Source: Actinomycetes bacterium
Lineage (GTDB): Bacteria; Actinomycetota; Coriobacteriia; Coriobacteriales; Atopobiaceae
Assembly: GCA_029546925.1 (NCBI GenBank)
Contig: JAKPQM010000014.1
Span: 1-64,000 of the forward strand
Direction: 5' to 3'
Length of the DNA stretch: 64,000 bases
The position numbers were made by a program, and so were the translations under genes. Under the pieces are notes generated by a model that had not been told where the DNA came from, made no database searches, and saw only the letters and a list, made by a program, of their open reading frames with translations. Every line of letters starts with the position of its first letter. Position 1 is the first letter of the stretch. Positions 37,664 to 45,949 of this stretch are shown one piece after another.

Positions 37664-40600
37664 TTACGCATCCACCACCTTTCCACTCGTACGGTCGAGA
37701 CGCTGCGAGACCACGTGGCTCACACCGTCCGCCTTCATAGACACACCATAGAGGACATCCGCTTGTTCCATCGTACGCCGCTGGTGGGAGATGACGATGA
37801 GCTGGGTCGTCTCCTTAAGCGTATCGATCGCTCCGAGGAGTTTCGAGAGGTTGGAATCATCAAGCGCCGCCTCGACCTCATCGAATACATAGAAGGGGGT
37901 CGTGCGCGCCTTGTAGACGGCGAAGAGGAGCGCGAGCGCGGTGAGCGACTTCTCGCCGCCCGAGAGCAGCGTCATCTTGGCGAGGCGCTTGCCCCTCGGC
38001 TGTGCCACGACCTCTATGCCCGTCTCATCAAGACGGTCGGGGTCGGTCATCTCGAGGTGTGCTGCGCCACCTGGGAAGAGCGTCGAGAAGATCTCGGAGA
38101 AATTCTCGTTGACCTTACCGAAGACGAGCAGGAACTGCGTGCGCATCTTGCGCTCGATCGCAGCGGTGATCTTCTTGAGGGACGCGCGGGCGCGCTCGAG
38201 ATCGTCAACCTGCTCGACGATGTAGTCCGCACGTTGCTTGAGCTTGGCATACTCGTCCATGGCGACTTCGTTCACGGGGCCGATCTCGGAGATCTGGCGC
38301 TCGAGGTCCGCTACCCGGCGCTCGCACTCATCGCGGTTCTCAGGCGCGGGCAGGAGCAATGCCTCGTCGAGGATGGCGCCGGTCCCGGTGATGCGCGCGA
38401 CGGCATTCTCGACCTGGACCTCGAGACGGCCGAGATCGACCTTCACCTCGTTGGCAGCGGCACGGGATCGATCGAGCTCCTCGCCCGCTCCCGAAACGGA
38501 CGCACGGGCATCGAGGATCGTCTTCTTGAGCGAATCGGAGTCGGCCTCGGCGAGCGAAGCGCGGTCCTTGAGACGGGCGGCCCACGCGAGCGCACGCTCA
38601 TAGATGGCATGGTAGCGATCATAGAGGGGATCGACCCGCAGGCGCACGACTTCGAGCGAACGCGAGGAGAGCCTTGTGGCTTCGATGCGACGCCCAAGGT
38701 CGCTCAAGCGCGTATCCATGTCACGCACGCGCTCGTCGAGATGGGAGGCACGTTCGAAGACCATGGCACGCTGGAGGCGCGCGTCGGCAAGCTGCGAATT
38801 CGCCCGCTCCTCGCGCTCCACGCAGCCCTTGCGCATCATCTGCGCCTCCTCGAGCTGCGAGGCGAAGGAGGCGGCCTCCTTGCGGGCCTCAAAGGCGGCC
38901 TGGCGGTGGCCTTCGATGAGGCTCCGTGCTTCCTGAGCACGGAAGAGCGCTTCGGCACGGCCCTGCTCGACTTGGCTCTTCTCGGAAAGGGCGTGATCGC
39001 GCTGGCTGGTCAGGCGACCGATCTCGGATGTGATGGAGGTGACTTCCCCGGAGAGCGAGGCGATATCCCCTCGCACGGCAACGAGGCTCGACTGCGTCTC
39101 GGAAAGCCGTGCCTCGGCGGAATCGAGATCTGCCGTCGAACGCCGCTGCTCCTCTTCGAGGGCATCCATGCCATCCTCGAGAGCACGGATACGGCGCTTG
39201 CGCTCGAGCACCCCCCTTCCGGCATCTTTGGTAGCACCCAAGATGCACCGGCCGTCGGGGAGCACGCAGGCACCTTGCACGGTGACGAAGGTGCAATCGG
39301 GATTGCTCTCGTGGAAGCGGAGGGCTTGGGCGGCCGTATCGACGAGGCGCACATCGCCCAGAAGGGCTTCTATGAGGGTGCGGGAGCCCTCCTCTATGTC
39401 CATATGATCCACGAGAGCGCTCCCCGGCGCATCGGGATCGCTGCGGCGTCCCGTAGGCACGGAGCGGGATACGATGGTCGCCCTGCCCTCTGTGCCCGCG
39501 AGCGCGCCCGCTTCGTCCGCAAGCCGGCAGGCGGCGTCGCCGTCGCACACCACCAGCGCAGACAGGTCATCACCCAAGAGGCGCTCGATGAGCGTCTCGA
39601 GACCGGATTCAACGCGGATAAGATCGCCTAGGCGGCATTCCACGGATTGCGCGTGCGCGCCTTCGGCAAGCGCGGAGGCCAAGGGGCTCTGGGCCTCGAC
39701 CTCGGCATCGACTGAGCGCAGCGCGGCATAGGTCGCTTGGGCGTTCGAAAGCCTCTCCCGGGCCTCGGCGGCACGGGTGCGTGCAGCTGCCACATCCTCC
39801 TCGAGGGCAGGCACGGAACTCGAAAGCGAGCGAGCGCTCTCGCGGGCGACCGCGAGGCTTTCCTCGGCACGGTCTTTATCGGAGGCACGTGCCCCAAGAG
39901 CTGATGAGCAGGTCTTGAGCACATCCTCGATCTGGGCAAGACGGCTCGCGTACATCTGATCTTCGACCTCGGCGTTGCTCACCTGGTCCTCGAGCTTGGC
40001 ATAGGCGAGCGTCTCGCGGTCTGCACGGGACTCGGACTCGCGGACGAGAGCACCGAGGCGCCCCGCCTCGGAGTTGGCCTTCTCGCGCGCCTCATGCGCC
40101 GCACGGGCACCCTCGGCAAGTTCTGCGACCTTCCCATCGAGATCGGCGAGGCGGACACGGGCGTCGGATAGCTCGTCGACAAGGCGCTCGTGCTCGAGCG
40201 CCGTATCAGATTTCTGCTTCTCGGCCGACGAGAGCTGCATCCGCATCTCGGAGAGCCTCGCGACCATGTTCTTGCCCTTCTCCTCGAGAAGGCGCATGTC
40301 GGATTCCATGCGGCCGAGCGCGTCCTGCATGCGACGGCGCTGCTCGCCGAGATCGCCTACGAAGAGGCCTTTCTGCTCGAGCAGGGACTGGAGCTTCTCA
40401 AGCTCGCGGGTCTTCTCGTCAACGCGGTACTGGGCGAGCTCGACGGCTGCCTCGGCCTCCCTGCCGCGTGCCGAGAGGGCCTCGTAGCCCTCCTGGAGAC
40501 GGCGCAGATCGTCGACGGCGAGAACGGTGGCAAGCTCGGAGAGCTCCGCCTGCAGGTCACGCGAGCGCATGGCCTTGTCGACCTGGCGCTCCAACGGTTT

Positions 40601-41206
40601 GAGCTGGCGCATGATCTCGCGCTCGACCACCTTGGCCTTGGCCAGGTTGTCATCCATCGATGCCAGCTTGCGCTCGGAGCGCAGCTTGCGGCGGCGGTGT
40701 TTGGAGATATCGGCAGCCTCCTCGATAAGCGCCCTGCGCTCCTCGGGACGGCTCGAGAGGATCGAGTCGAGCTTTCCTTGGCTGATGATGGAGTGGGTGT
40801 CTTTGCCGAGACCCGTATCGTGCAGGATATCGGTGATGTCCATGAGGCGGCTCGGGGCGCCGTTGATGAGGTACTCGCTCTCACCCGAACGGTACATGCG
40901 GCGGGTGATGGCGACCTCGGAGAAGTCGACGGGAAGGGCGTAGTCGCTGTTATCGAGGACGAGCGTGACCTCGGCAAGGCCCACGGCATTACGTGCAGAG
41001 GAACCCGAGAAGATGACATCCTCCATAGCCTGACCGCGCAGCTGCTTGGCGCTCTGCTCGCCGAGAACCCAGAGGATGGCATCGGCGACATTGGACTTGC
41101 CGCTGCCGTTGGGACCCACGACGACCGTGAGACCGGGGTCGAACACCATGGCGGTCTTGTCGGCGAAGGACTTGAACCCCTTCAACGTAAGCGACTTCAG
41201 ATACAC
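37664..41206 (-). CDS. smc: Chromosome partition protein SMC
   Basis: SMC is the DNA-loop-extruding ATPase of bacterial condensin. The 1180 residues give Walker A GPNGSGKSN (31-39), two long coiled coils separated by a hinge (about 510-670), and the C-terminal head with signature LLSGGEKSLTALAL and Walker B FYVFDEVEAALDD. GTG 41206 gives the classic start MYLKSLTLKGFKSF; the ATG far upstream would extend into rnc. The order rnc-smc-ftsY-ffh is conserved in many Gram-positive genomes. scpA and scpB are not in the window. Confidence 0.97.
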   Translation of the reverse strand: MYLKSLTLKGFKSFADKTAMVFDPGLTVVVGPNGSGKSNVADAILWVLGEQSAKQLRGQAMEDVIFSGSSARNAVGLAEVTLVLDNSDYALPVDFSEVAITRRMYRSGESEYLINGAPSRLMDITDILHDTGLGKDTHSIISQGKLDSILSSRPEERRALIEEAADISKHRRRKLRSERKLASMDDNLAKAKVVEREIMRQLKPLERQVDKAMRSRDLQAELSELATVLAVDDLRRLQEGYEALSARGREAEAAVELAQYRVDEKTRELEKLQSLLEQKGLFVGDLGEQRRRMQDALGRMESDMRLLEEKGKNMVARLSEMRMQLSSAEKQKSDTALEHERLVDELSDARVRLADLDGKVAELAEGARAAHEAREKANSEAGRLGALVRESESRADRETLAYAKLEDQVSNAEVEDQMYASRLAQIEDVLKTCSSALGARASDKDRAEESLAVARESARSLSSSVPALEEDVAAARTRAAEARERLSNAQATYAALRSVDAEVEAQSPLASALAEGAHAQSVECRLGDLIRVESGLETLIERLLGDDLSALVVCDGDAACRLADEAGALAGTEGRATIVSRSVPTGRRSDPDAPGSALVDHMDIEEGSRTLIEALLGDVRLVDTAAQALRFHESNPDCTFVTVQGACVLPDGRCILGATKDAGRGVLERKRRIRALEDGMDALEEEQRRSTADLDSAEARLSETQSSLVAVRGDIASLSGEVTSITSEIGRLTSQRDHALSEKSQVEQGRAEALFRAQEARSLIEGHRQAAFEARKEAASFASQLEEAQMMRKGCVEREERANSQLADARLQRAMVFERASHLDERVRDMDTRLSDLGRRIEATRLSSRSLEVVRLRVDPLYDRYHAIYERALAWAARLKDRASLAEADSDSLKKTILDARASVSGAGEELDRSRAAANEVKVDLGRLEVQVENAVARITGTGAILDEALLLPAPENRDECERRVADLERQISEIGPVNEVAMDEYAKLKQRADYIVEQVDDLERARASLKKITAAIERKMRTQFLLVFGKVNENFSEIFSTLFPGGAAHLEMTDPDRLDETGIEVVAQPRGKRLAKMTLLSGGEKSLTALALLFAVYKARTTPFYVFDEVEAALDDSNLSKLLGAIDTLKETTQLIVISHQRRTMEQADVLYGVSMKADGVSHVVSQRLDRTSGKVVDA

Positions 41207-41240
41207 GGCGGTCGTGCCCCTCTCAACGGTACCGGCGCTC

Positions 41241-41966
41241 CTAAGAGGCGTCGGATCGATCGCTGTCGTCGGATGCGATGTAACCGAGGCGCGCCAGGGC
41301 ATCCTGAGCGGCATGCTCCTCGGATTCCTTCTTGGTAGCCCCGCTTCCCGTGCCCTCCACCTTGTCGCACACGGATACCTCCGAGGTGAAAACCGGGTTG
41401 TGGGCGGGTCCCGACTGATCGATGAGCTGGTAGACGGGAGCGCATTTGAATTCCTTCTGCGTGCATTGCTGCAGCAGCGACTTAGGGCTTAAGGGACGCT
41501 TTGCCAGCTCGGGTGTGACACGTACGATCAGCGTGCGCTCGACGAACGCGCGGCTCGCCTCGACGCCGGCATCGAGATAGATCGCTCCGACGAGGGCCTC
41601 GTAGACGTTCTCGAGCGCGGAATGCATACCGCGCGCACCCGTCCCCCGCTCGGAATCGCCCATGATGATCAGCGGAGCGATGCCCAGATCCTCGGCAACA
41701 TCGGAGAGCATCTTGCCCGAGACGAGGGATATCTTGAGCCGGGTGAGCTCGCCTTCGTCCATCTCGTCGAAATGCTCGTAGAGATAGCTCGAGACGAGCG
41801 CGCCGAGGACGGCGTCGCCCAAGAACTCGAGACGCTCGTAGGAGGCCGAGATGCCCATCCCCTCCACGGCGGAAGGGTGGGTTATGGCCGAAGATACGAG
41901 CTCTTGGTCATCGAAGTGGTGCCCGCAGATCGCCTCGATCCGGGACAGCCGGCCATGCATGCTCAA
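41241..41966 (-). CDS. rnc: Ribonuclease III
   Basis: RNase III cuts double-stranded RNA, including rRNA precursors. The 241-residue protein has the signature ERLEFLGDAV (44-53, with metal-binding Asp51), the catalytic E124 in ENVYEALVGA, and a C-terminal dsRNA-binding domain (about 150-225). The likely start is TTG 41966, since AGGAG lies eight bases before it, while the ATG six bases later is too far from that site. It starts 15 bp after acpP. Confidence 0.95.
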   Translation of the reverse strand: MSMHGRLSRIEAICGHHFDDQELVSSAITHPSAVEGMGISASYERLEFLGDAVLGALVSSYLYEHFDEMDEGELTRLKISLVSGKMLSDVAEDLGIAPLIIMGDSERGTGARGMHSALENVYEALVGAIYLDAGVEASRAFVERTLIVRVTPELAKRPLSPKSLLQQCTQKEFKCAPVYQLIDQSGPAHNPVFTSEVSVCDKVEGTGSGATKKESEEHAAQDALARLGYIASDDSDRSDAS

Positions 41967-41981
41967 ACGAACAACTCCTGC

Positions 41982-42221
41982 CTATTGCGCGCTCTCGATT
42001 GCGTCGACCGCATCGCGCACGGTGGCGATCTCCTCCAGCGACTCATCATCGAATGTGAGGTCGAACTCGTCCTCCAGGCTGGTTACCAACTCGAGCAGAT
42101 CGAACGAGTCGGCACCGAGGCTCTTGAAGTTCGTATCCTCGTCGACCTCGACATCCTCGTCGATTTCGAGGGTGTCGAGCACGACCTCGATGACACGCTC
42201 GAGAATAGCGTTGCGATCCAT
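41982..42221 (-). CDS. acpP: Acyl carrier protein
   Basis: ACP carries growing acyl chains on a phosphopantetheine arm. The 79-residue acidic protein has the attachment serine S39 in LGADSFDLLEL, where most ACPs read DSL; Phe follows here instead of Leu. AAGGAGG precedes the ATG at 42221. It sits between plsX and rnc, as in many Gram-positives, next to the phospholipid precursor gene plsX and downstream of the coenzyme A gene coaD. Confidence 0.95.
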   Translation of the reverse strand: MDRNAILERVIEVVLDTLEIDEDVEVDEDTNFKSLGADSFDLLELVTSLEDEFDLTFDDESLEEIATVRDAVDAIESAQ

Positions 42222-42293
42222 TCCATCCTCCTTGTCGCGGGTGTGGGACCCGTGCACGTACGAGCCGCGAATCGTATTGGAACTATTCTACCC

Positions 42294-43286
42294 TTACAGC
42301 GTGCCCGTGCAGGCGTCGGCTATCTTTTCACACAGGCCGCCGCGCACAGCTTGGGCGCACGCGAGCACACCGTTCTTGAACGCGTCCGCGCTCGTGGCGC
42401 CATGACCCTTCACGACCGGGACCTTGAGGCCGAGGAGGATCGCCCCGCCCTGCTCGTCTCCCGAAAGGTCGGCCGCAATCTCCTTCAGCGTGGGCTTCAG
42501 GAGCAGGGCCCCGAGCGCAGCGCGCTTGGAAGCGGCGACACCCTCCTTGATTCGCGCGGAGATGAACTTGGCCGTGCCCTCGAGGGTCTTCAGGGCCACG
42601 TTGGCCGTGAAGCCGTCGGAGACGATGACGTCATACGAACCGGTGAGGATATCGGTGCCCTCGGCGTTGCCCACGAAGTTGATCGTATCATCTGCCGCGA
42701 GCGCCGCATGATAGGAAAGCGCCAGCTCCGAGCCCTTGGTATCCTCGGAACCGTTGCAGAGGAGTGCGACCGTGGGATTGCGCGTGGCAAGCGCAACACG
42801 CGCGTAGGCAGAGCCCATGTGGGCGAACTGGACCAAGGCCTCGGGTTTGACATCGGCGTTGGCGCCGAGATCGAGAAATACCGTCTTATGGCCATGGAGG
42901 CCTGGAAGCGGGGATGAGAGGGCGGGGCGTTTGATGCCCTTGATCCGGCCGATACCGAAGGTCGCGGCCGTGAGGACGGCGCCTGTGGAACCCGCCGAGA
43001 AAAGACCTTGCGCACGACCGTCGGCAACAGCCTTGGCCGCCATCACGATGCTCGAGTCTTTTTTCTTGCGGACTGCATCCGCAGGGCGCTCATCCATGGC
43101 GATGACGCTTTTCGAGACGAGGGCCTCTGCACGGTCGAGCGCCTCGGCGAATGGCACGACGATCTCATCGTCGCCCACAACCAATAGCTCGAGATCGCTA
43201 TCCGAGACCAAGGCATCGGCGAGACCGCTCATGAGCTCCCGAGGATCCTTATCACTACCCATCACATCGACGCAGATCTTGGTCAT
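42294..43286 (-). CDS. plsX: Phosphate acyltransferase PlsX
   Basis: PlsX converts acyl-ACP to acyl-phosphate for phospholipid synthesis. The 330-residue protein has the family opening TKICVDVMGSD, the SAGSTGAVLTAATFGIGR segment, the FLDLGANADVKPE motif and a C-terminal KGHGATSADAF. ATG 43286 has AGGAG five bases upstream. It follows the rpmF terminator, so its level depends on read-through or an unseen internal promoter. Confidence 0.95.
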   Translation of the reverse strand: MTKICVDVMGSDKDPRELMSGLADALVSDSDLELLVVGDDEIVVPFAEALDRAEALVSKSVIAMDERPADAVRKKKDSSIVMAAKAVADGRAQGLFSAGSTGAVLTAATFGIGRIKGIKRPALSSPLPGLHGHKTVFLDLGANADVKPEALVQFAHMGSAYARVALATRNPTVALLCNGSEDTKGSELALSYHAALAADDTINFVGNAEGTDILTGSYDVIVSDGFTANVALKTLEGTAKFISARIKEGVAASKRAALGALLLKPTLKEIAADLSGDEQGGAILLGLKVPVVKGHGATSADAFKNGVLACAQAVRGGLCEKIADACTGTL

Positions 43287-43314
43287 ATACACTCCTAGCG
43301 CTTGGGATTCTTAC

Positions 43315-43337
43315 AAAAACCGACCCCGAAGGGTCGG
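43315..43337 (-). terminator. Intrinsic terminator between rpmF and plsX
   Basis: On the minus strand CCGACCC-TTCG-GGGTCGG followed by five T: a perfect 7-bp stem with a UUCG tetraloop. It is the best-formed intrinsic terminator in this operon and splits the ribosomal from the lipid genes. Confidence 0.85.
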
Positions 43338-43363
43338 CTGCGTGTACGTGTCCGGCACCGACG

Positions 43364-43543
43364 TTACTCGGTAACGATGACCTCGCGGTCTTTGTAGTAG
43401 CCGCAGTTTGGGCACACATGGTGCGGAAGCTTGGGCGAACCGCACTGCGGGCAGACGGAACGGCTGGGGGCAGCGAGCTTGCTGTTAGCCGAACGACGGG
43501 TATGGGTTGCGCTGCGACCTTTTTTCTGTTTAGGTACTGCCAT
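43364..43543 (-). CDS. rpmF: 50S ribosomal protein L32
   Basis: L32 is a small basic protein of the large subunit. The 59 residues start MAVPKQKKGRS and carry a zinc-ribbon with two CxxC pairs (CPQC and CPNC), so this is the zinc-binding form. GAGAGG precedes the ATG at 43543. It follows yceD, the standard arrangement. Confidence 0.97.
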   Translation of the reverse strand: MAVPKQKKGRSATHTRRSANSKLAAPSRSVCPQCGSPKLPHHVCPNCGYYKDREVIVTE

Positions 43544-43653
43544 CTTTGGACCTCTCTTGACTCTAACGCCCGCAAGCGGACGGCCTTGCTCATCGTCTCT
43601 GACCGGGATACTATACCACGCTTGAGCACGATGTGCCGCGGAATCCACCATAT

Positions 43654-44220
43654 TTACTGGGACGGATCTGCGCGTTCCCCAAGATCTAAGGATGCGAGCA
43701 CGGAGAACGGGTTGGATGCGGCACGCCGCTCGATGATGAGCTGGGCATGGCCGCAATCGACCTCGTTGAGATTCTCGCCGCACATAGGGCACAGGCCCTT
43801 GCAATCCTCGCTGCACAGCACGACGAAGGGCGTCTCCATCAGAAGCGCCGGGAGAAGGGCATCGGCAAGGTCGATGGTGTTATCGGGGGCCACGAGCGCA
43901 TAGTCGAGATCATCGTCTTCATCCTGCTCCAGCTGGCCGAGTTCCTCGAAAAGGTAGTACTCGGCGACCTCGGCGGAGATATCCATCTCAGCGGGATCGA
44001 GGCAGCGGTCGCAAACGCCCGCAACATGGGCGCGGAGCATGCCGGTAACGAGGATGCCATCCCCCGCATTGGTAAGGACCAGATCGAAATCGATGCCCGA
44101 TGGGAGCGAGAACTCATGGCTGCCGAGGCTGTAGGAGTCATCATCGGCATGGCCCGAGAACGACAGGGTATCCCCTGCCTCCGCGAGGCGCTCATCGAGT
44201 ACGAACGGAAACGGCTTCAC
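43654..44220 (-). CDS. yceD: YceD/DUF177 family protein
   Basis: YceD proteins are needed for normal 23S rRNA accumulation in bacteria and plants and are almost always encoded just before rpmF. The 188-residue product has the central VCDRCLDP site and a C-terminal CSEDCKGLCPMCGENLNE Cys cluster. The start is taken as GTG 44220 because no ATG precedes the conserved part; its ribosome site is poor, so it may be coupled to the upstream gene 26 bp away. Confidence 0.9.
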   Translation of the reverse strand: MKPFPFVLDERLAEAGDTLSFSGHADDDSYSLGSHEFSLPSGIDFDLVLTNAGDGILVTGMLRAHVAGVCDRCLDPAEMDISAEVAEYYLFEELGQLEQDEDDDLDYALVAPDNTIDLADALLPALLMETPFVVLCSEDCKGLCPMCGENLNEVDCGHAQLIIERRAASNPFSVLASLDLGERADPSQ

Positions 44221-44246
44221 TCAAAAAACCAGCTTCGCTCAAAGGC

Positions 44247-44744
44247 CTACCAGGGAACGGTATTCGACGTGTTGCGCGGGCCGGAATTCTCATCGAGCGT
44301 CTGGCGAACACGGGAAACCGAACCGGTGAGCGACTTCAGATTATCCTCGAGATGCGCAAGGACGGTGTCGGCATACTCTTCCGCGTTGTAGCGCGTATCG
44401 CGCTCGTATTGTGCGGCTTGGTCGCGGACGGCATCGGCCTGCTGCTGGGCAAGGCGCACGATCTCCTGATCGCCAGCGAGGATCATGGCCTGCTGCTGGG
44501 CATCGGCGATGATGGAATCGGCCTGCTGCTGGGCACGCGCGATCGTCTCGTTCTCCTCTTTGAGGATACGGCGCGCATCGGCGAATTCCTGCGGGAACAC
44601 CCTGCGGATCTCATCGAGGATCTCGTAGATATCCTGCGCATCCACGATCTTCTTCTGGCCGCCGCCCGTCAAGGGCGACCTGGCCTCGCCTACCATCTGC
44701 TCGAGCTCGTCGACCAAGCTCTCGATCTCCTCGCCTGGCTGCAT
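44247..44744 (-). CDS. Conserved coiled-coil protein
   Basis: This 165-residue, mostly helical protein is rich in Gln, Ala, Asp and Glu. Repeated ARAQQQADSIIADAQQQA-type segments suggest a long coiled coil like those of DivIVA or ATP synthase b-subunit-like proteins. Proteins of this kind are often found between coaD and yceD-rpmF in Gram-positive genomes, commonly labelled ATPase without evidence. AAAGGAG precedes the ATG. No catalytic motif is visible; a scaffold role is a guess. Confidence 0.8.
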   Translation of the reverse strand: MQPGEEIESLVDELEQMVGEARSPLTGGGQKKIVDAQDIYEILDEIRRVFPQEFADARRILKEENETIARAQQQADSIIADAQQQAMILAGDQEIVRLAQQQADAVRDQAAQYERDTRYNAEEYADTVLAHLEDNLKSLTGSVSRVRQTLDENSGPRNTSNTVPW

Positions 44745-44859
44745 CCAGGGCTCCTTTCAATCAACGTTCGCACGCAAGCGCCGCGCGAGCATGGATAGGC
44801 ACAATCAGTGTAATAGTATCAGAACTTCCCACTCGCGCACGTAACGGGGAAAAACCCTC

Positions 44860-45375
44860 TCAAACCCTACCGAAACGGCGAGCGAGGCGTCTCTCTATGC
44901 AGGTGGGCACCAAGAACGATACATCGCGACCGAGCGCCGCGAGCTCGCGCACGATTGACGACGAGATGTACCCGTAGTCGCGGCTGCCCATGACATAGAC
45001 CGATTCGATATCGGGCGCCATGAAGTTGTTGAGATCGGCCTGCTGGAGCTCGTATTCGAAATCGGTCATGGCACGTAGGCCCTTGACCACGGCACCTGCA
45101 CCGATCTGATGGCAAAGCTCGACGAGCAGCCCCTCGAATCCGACGACTTCGATGCTTCCCGCGATGTTGCATTCGGCAAGGGCATCCTCGATCATGGCGA
45201 TGCGCTCGTCGAGCGAGAAGGCAGGGCCTATCCCGTTCTTGCTGTATGAGGCGGCAACAGCAACCGTCACCCGGTCGAAGAGGCGGCAGCTGCGTTTGAT
45301 GACATCGATATGGCCGTAGGTCACCGGATCGAATGTGCCGGGAACGCAGACGTGTTCGACTCGATCAAGCTCCAT
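44860..45375 (-). CDS. coaD: Pantetheine-phosphate adenylyltransferase
   Basis: CoaD catalyses the adenylyl transfer that makes dephospho-CoA. The 171-residue protein has the nucleotidyltransferase signature PGTFDPVTYGHID (TxGH), the KGLRAMTDFEYE substrate segment and the ISSSIVREL motif near the C-terminus. Its start overlaps the end of rsmD by 11 bp, the common rsmD-coaD coupling; AGGAGA lies upstream. The product feeds CoA and the ACP prosthetic group used by the acpP product in the same operon. Confidence 0.96.
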   Translation of the reverse strand: MELDRVEHVCVPGTFDPVTYGHIDVIKRSCRLFDRVTVAVAASYSKNGIGPAFSLDERIAMIEDALAECNIAGSIEVVGFEGLLVELCHQIGAGAVVKGLRAMTDFEYELQQADLNNFMAPDIESVYVMGSRDYGYISSSIVRELAALGRDVSFLVPTCIERRLARRFGRV

Positions 45376-45949
45376 GATCTTCTCCTATCCGATAGAAATC
45401 GACCGCGGTCCCACCCAGCTTCTTGGTGCGGATGAGGCGGGCATGGGCGGCATTGAGCAGGGGCGCCTCGGTCGCACGCTCGTAGACCACGATGGCATCT
45501 GCGGCAGCGCATCCGGCAGCATAGAGATCCTCGACAAACCGCGAGACCTCGACGGCTCCCATCGCATAGGGCGGATCGAGGAAGATGAGGTCGAAGGGCG
45601 CACCCAGACCGGCAAGCGAAAAGACCGCTTCGGGGCTTTCGGCGCGGACGACCCGATACGATGAGGGCGCGGCTCCAAGCGACAGCAGGTTCTGCCTGAT
45701 GGTTCGAACCGCCTGCGTGCTGGAATCGACGAAGGTGCAGCGATCGATACCCCGCGAGAGCATCTCGATGCCGAAGGAGCCTGAGCCGGCGAACGCATCG
45801 AGGCAGGAAACGCCCCTGAGATCGAGTTCGAAGAGCGAGAGCACCGACGAGGCGATCGATTCTCGGGTACGGTCGGTCGTCGGACGCGTGTCGCGTCCTG
45901 CTGGGGCAGATATGGGGCGGCCCTTCCACTTGCCTCCCACCACCCTCAT
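45365..45949 (-). CDS. rsmD: 16S rRNA (guanine-966-N2)-methyltransferase RsmD
   Basis: RsmD methylates G966 of 16S rRNA in the family prototype. The 194-residue protein has the RVVGGKWKGRPI start, SAM motif I LDAFAGSGSFGIEMLSRG and the catalytic DPPY motif. Its ATG overlaps the recG stop by four bases (ATGA), and its end overlaps coaD, so recG-rsmD-coaD are translationally linked. Confidence 0.95.
   Translation of the reverse strand: MRVVGGKWKGRPISAPAGRDTRPTTDRTRESIASSVLSLFELDLRGVSCLDAFAGSGSFGIEMLSRGIDRCTFVDSSTQAVRTIRQNLLSLGAAPSSYRVVRAESPEAVFSLAGLGAPFDLIFLDPPYAMGAVEVSRFVEDLYAAGCAAADAIVVYERATEAPLLNAAHARLIRTKKLGGTAVDFYRIGEDHGA

Noticed and set aside
37610-41338. Long plus-strand open frames opposite smc
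   Set aside because: They are shadows of the SMC coding strand, with repetitive Leu/Glu/Asp/Gly composition and no ribosome sites.
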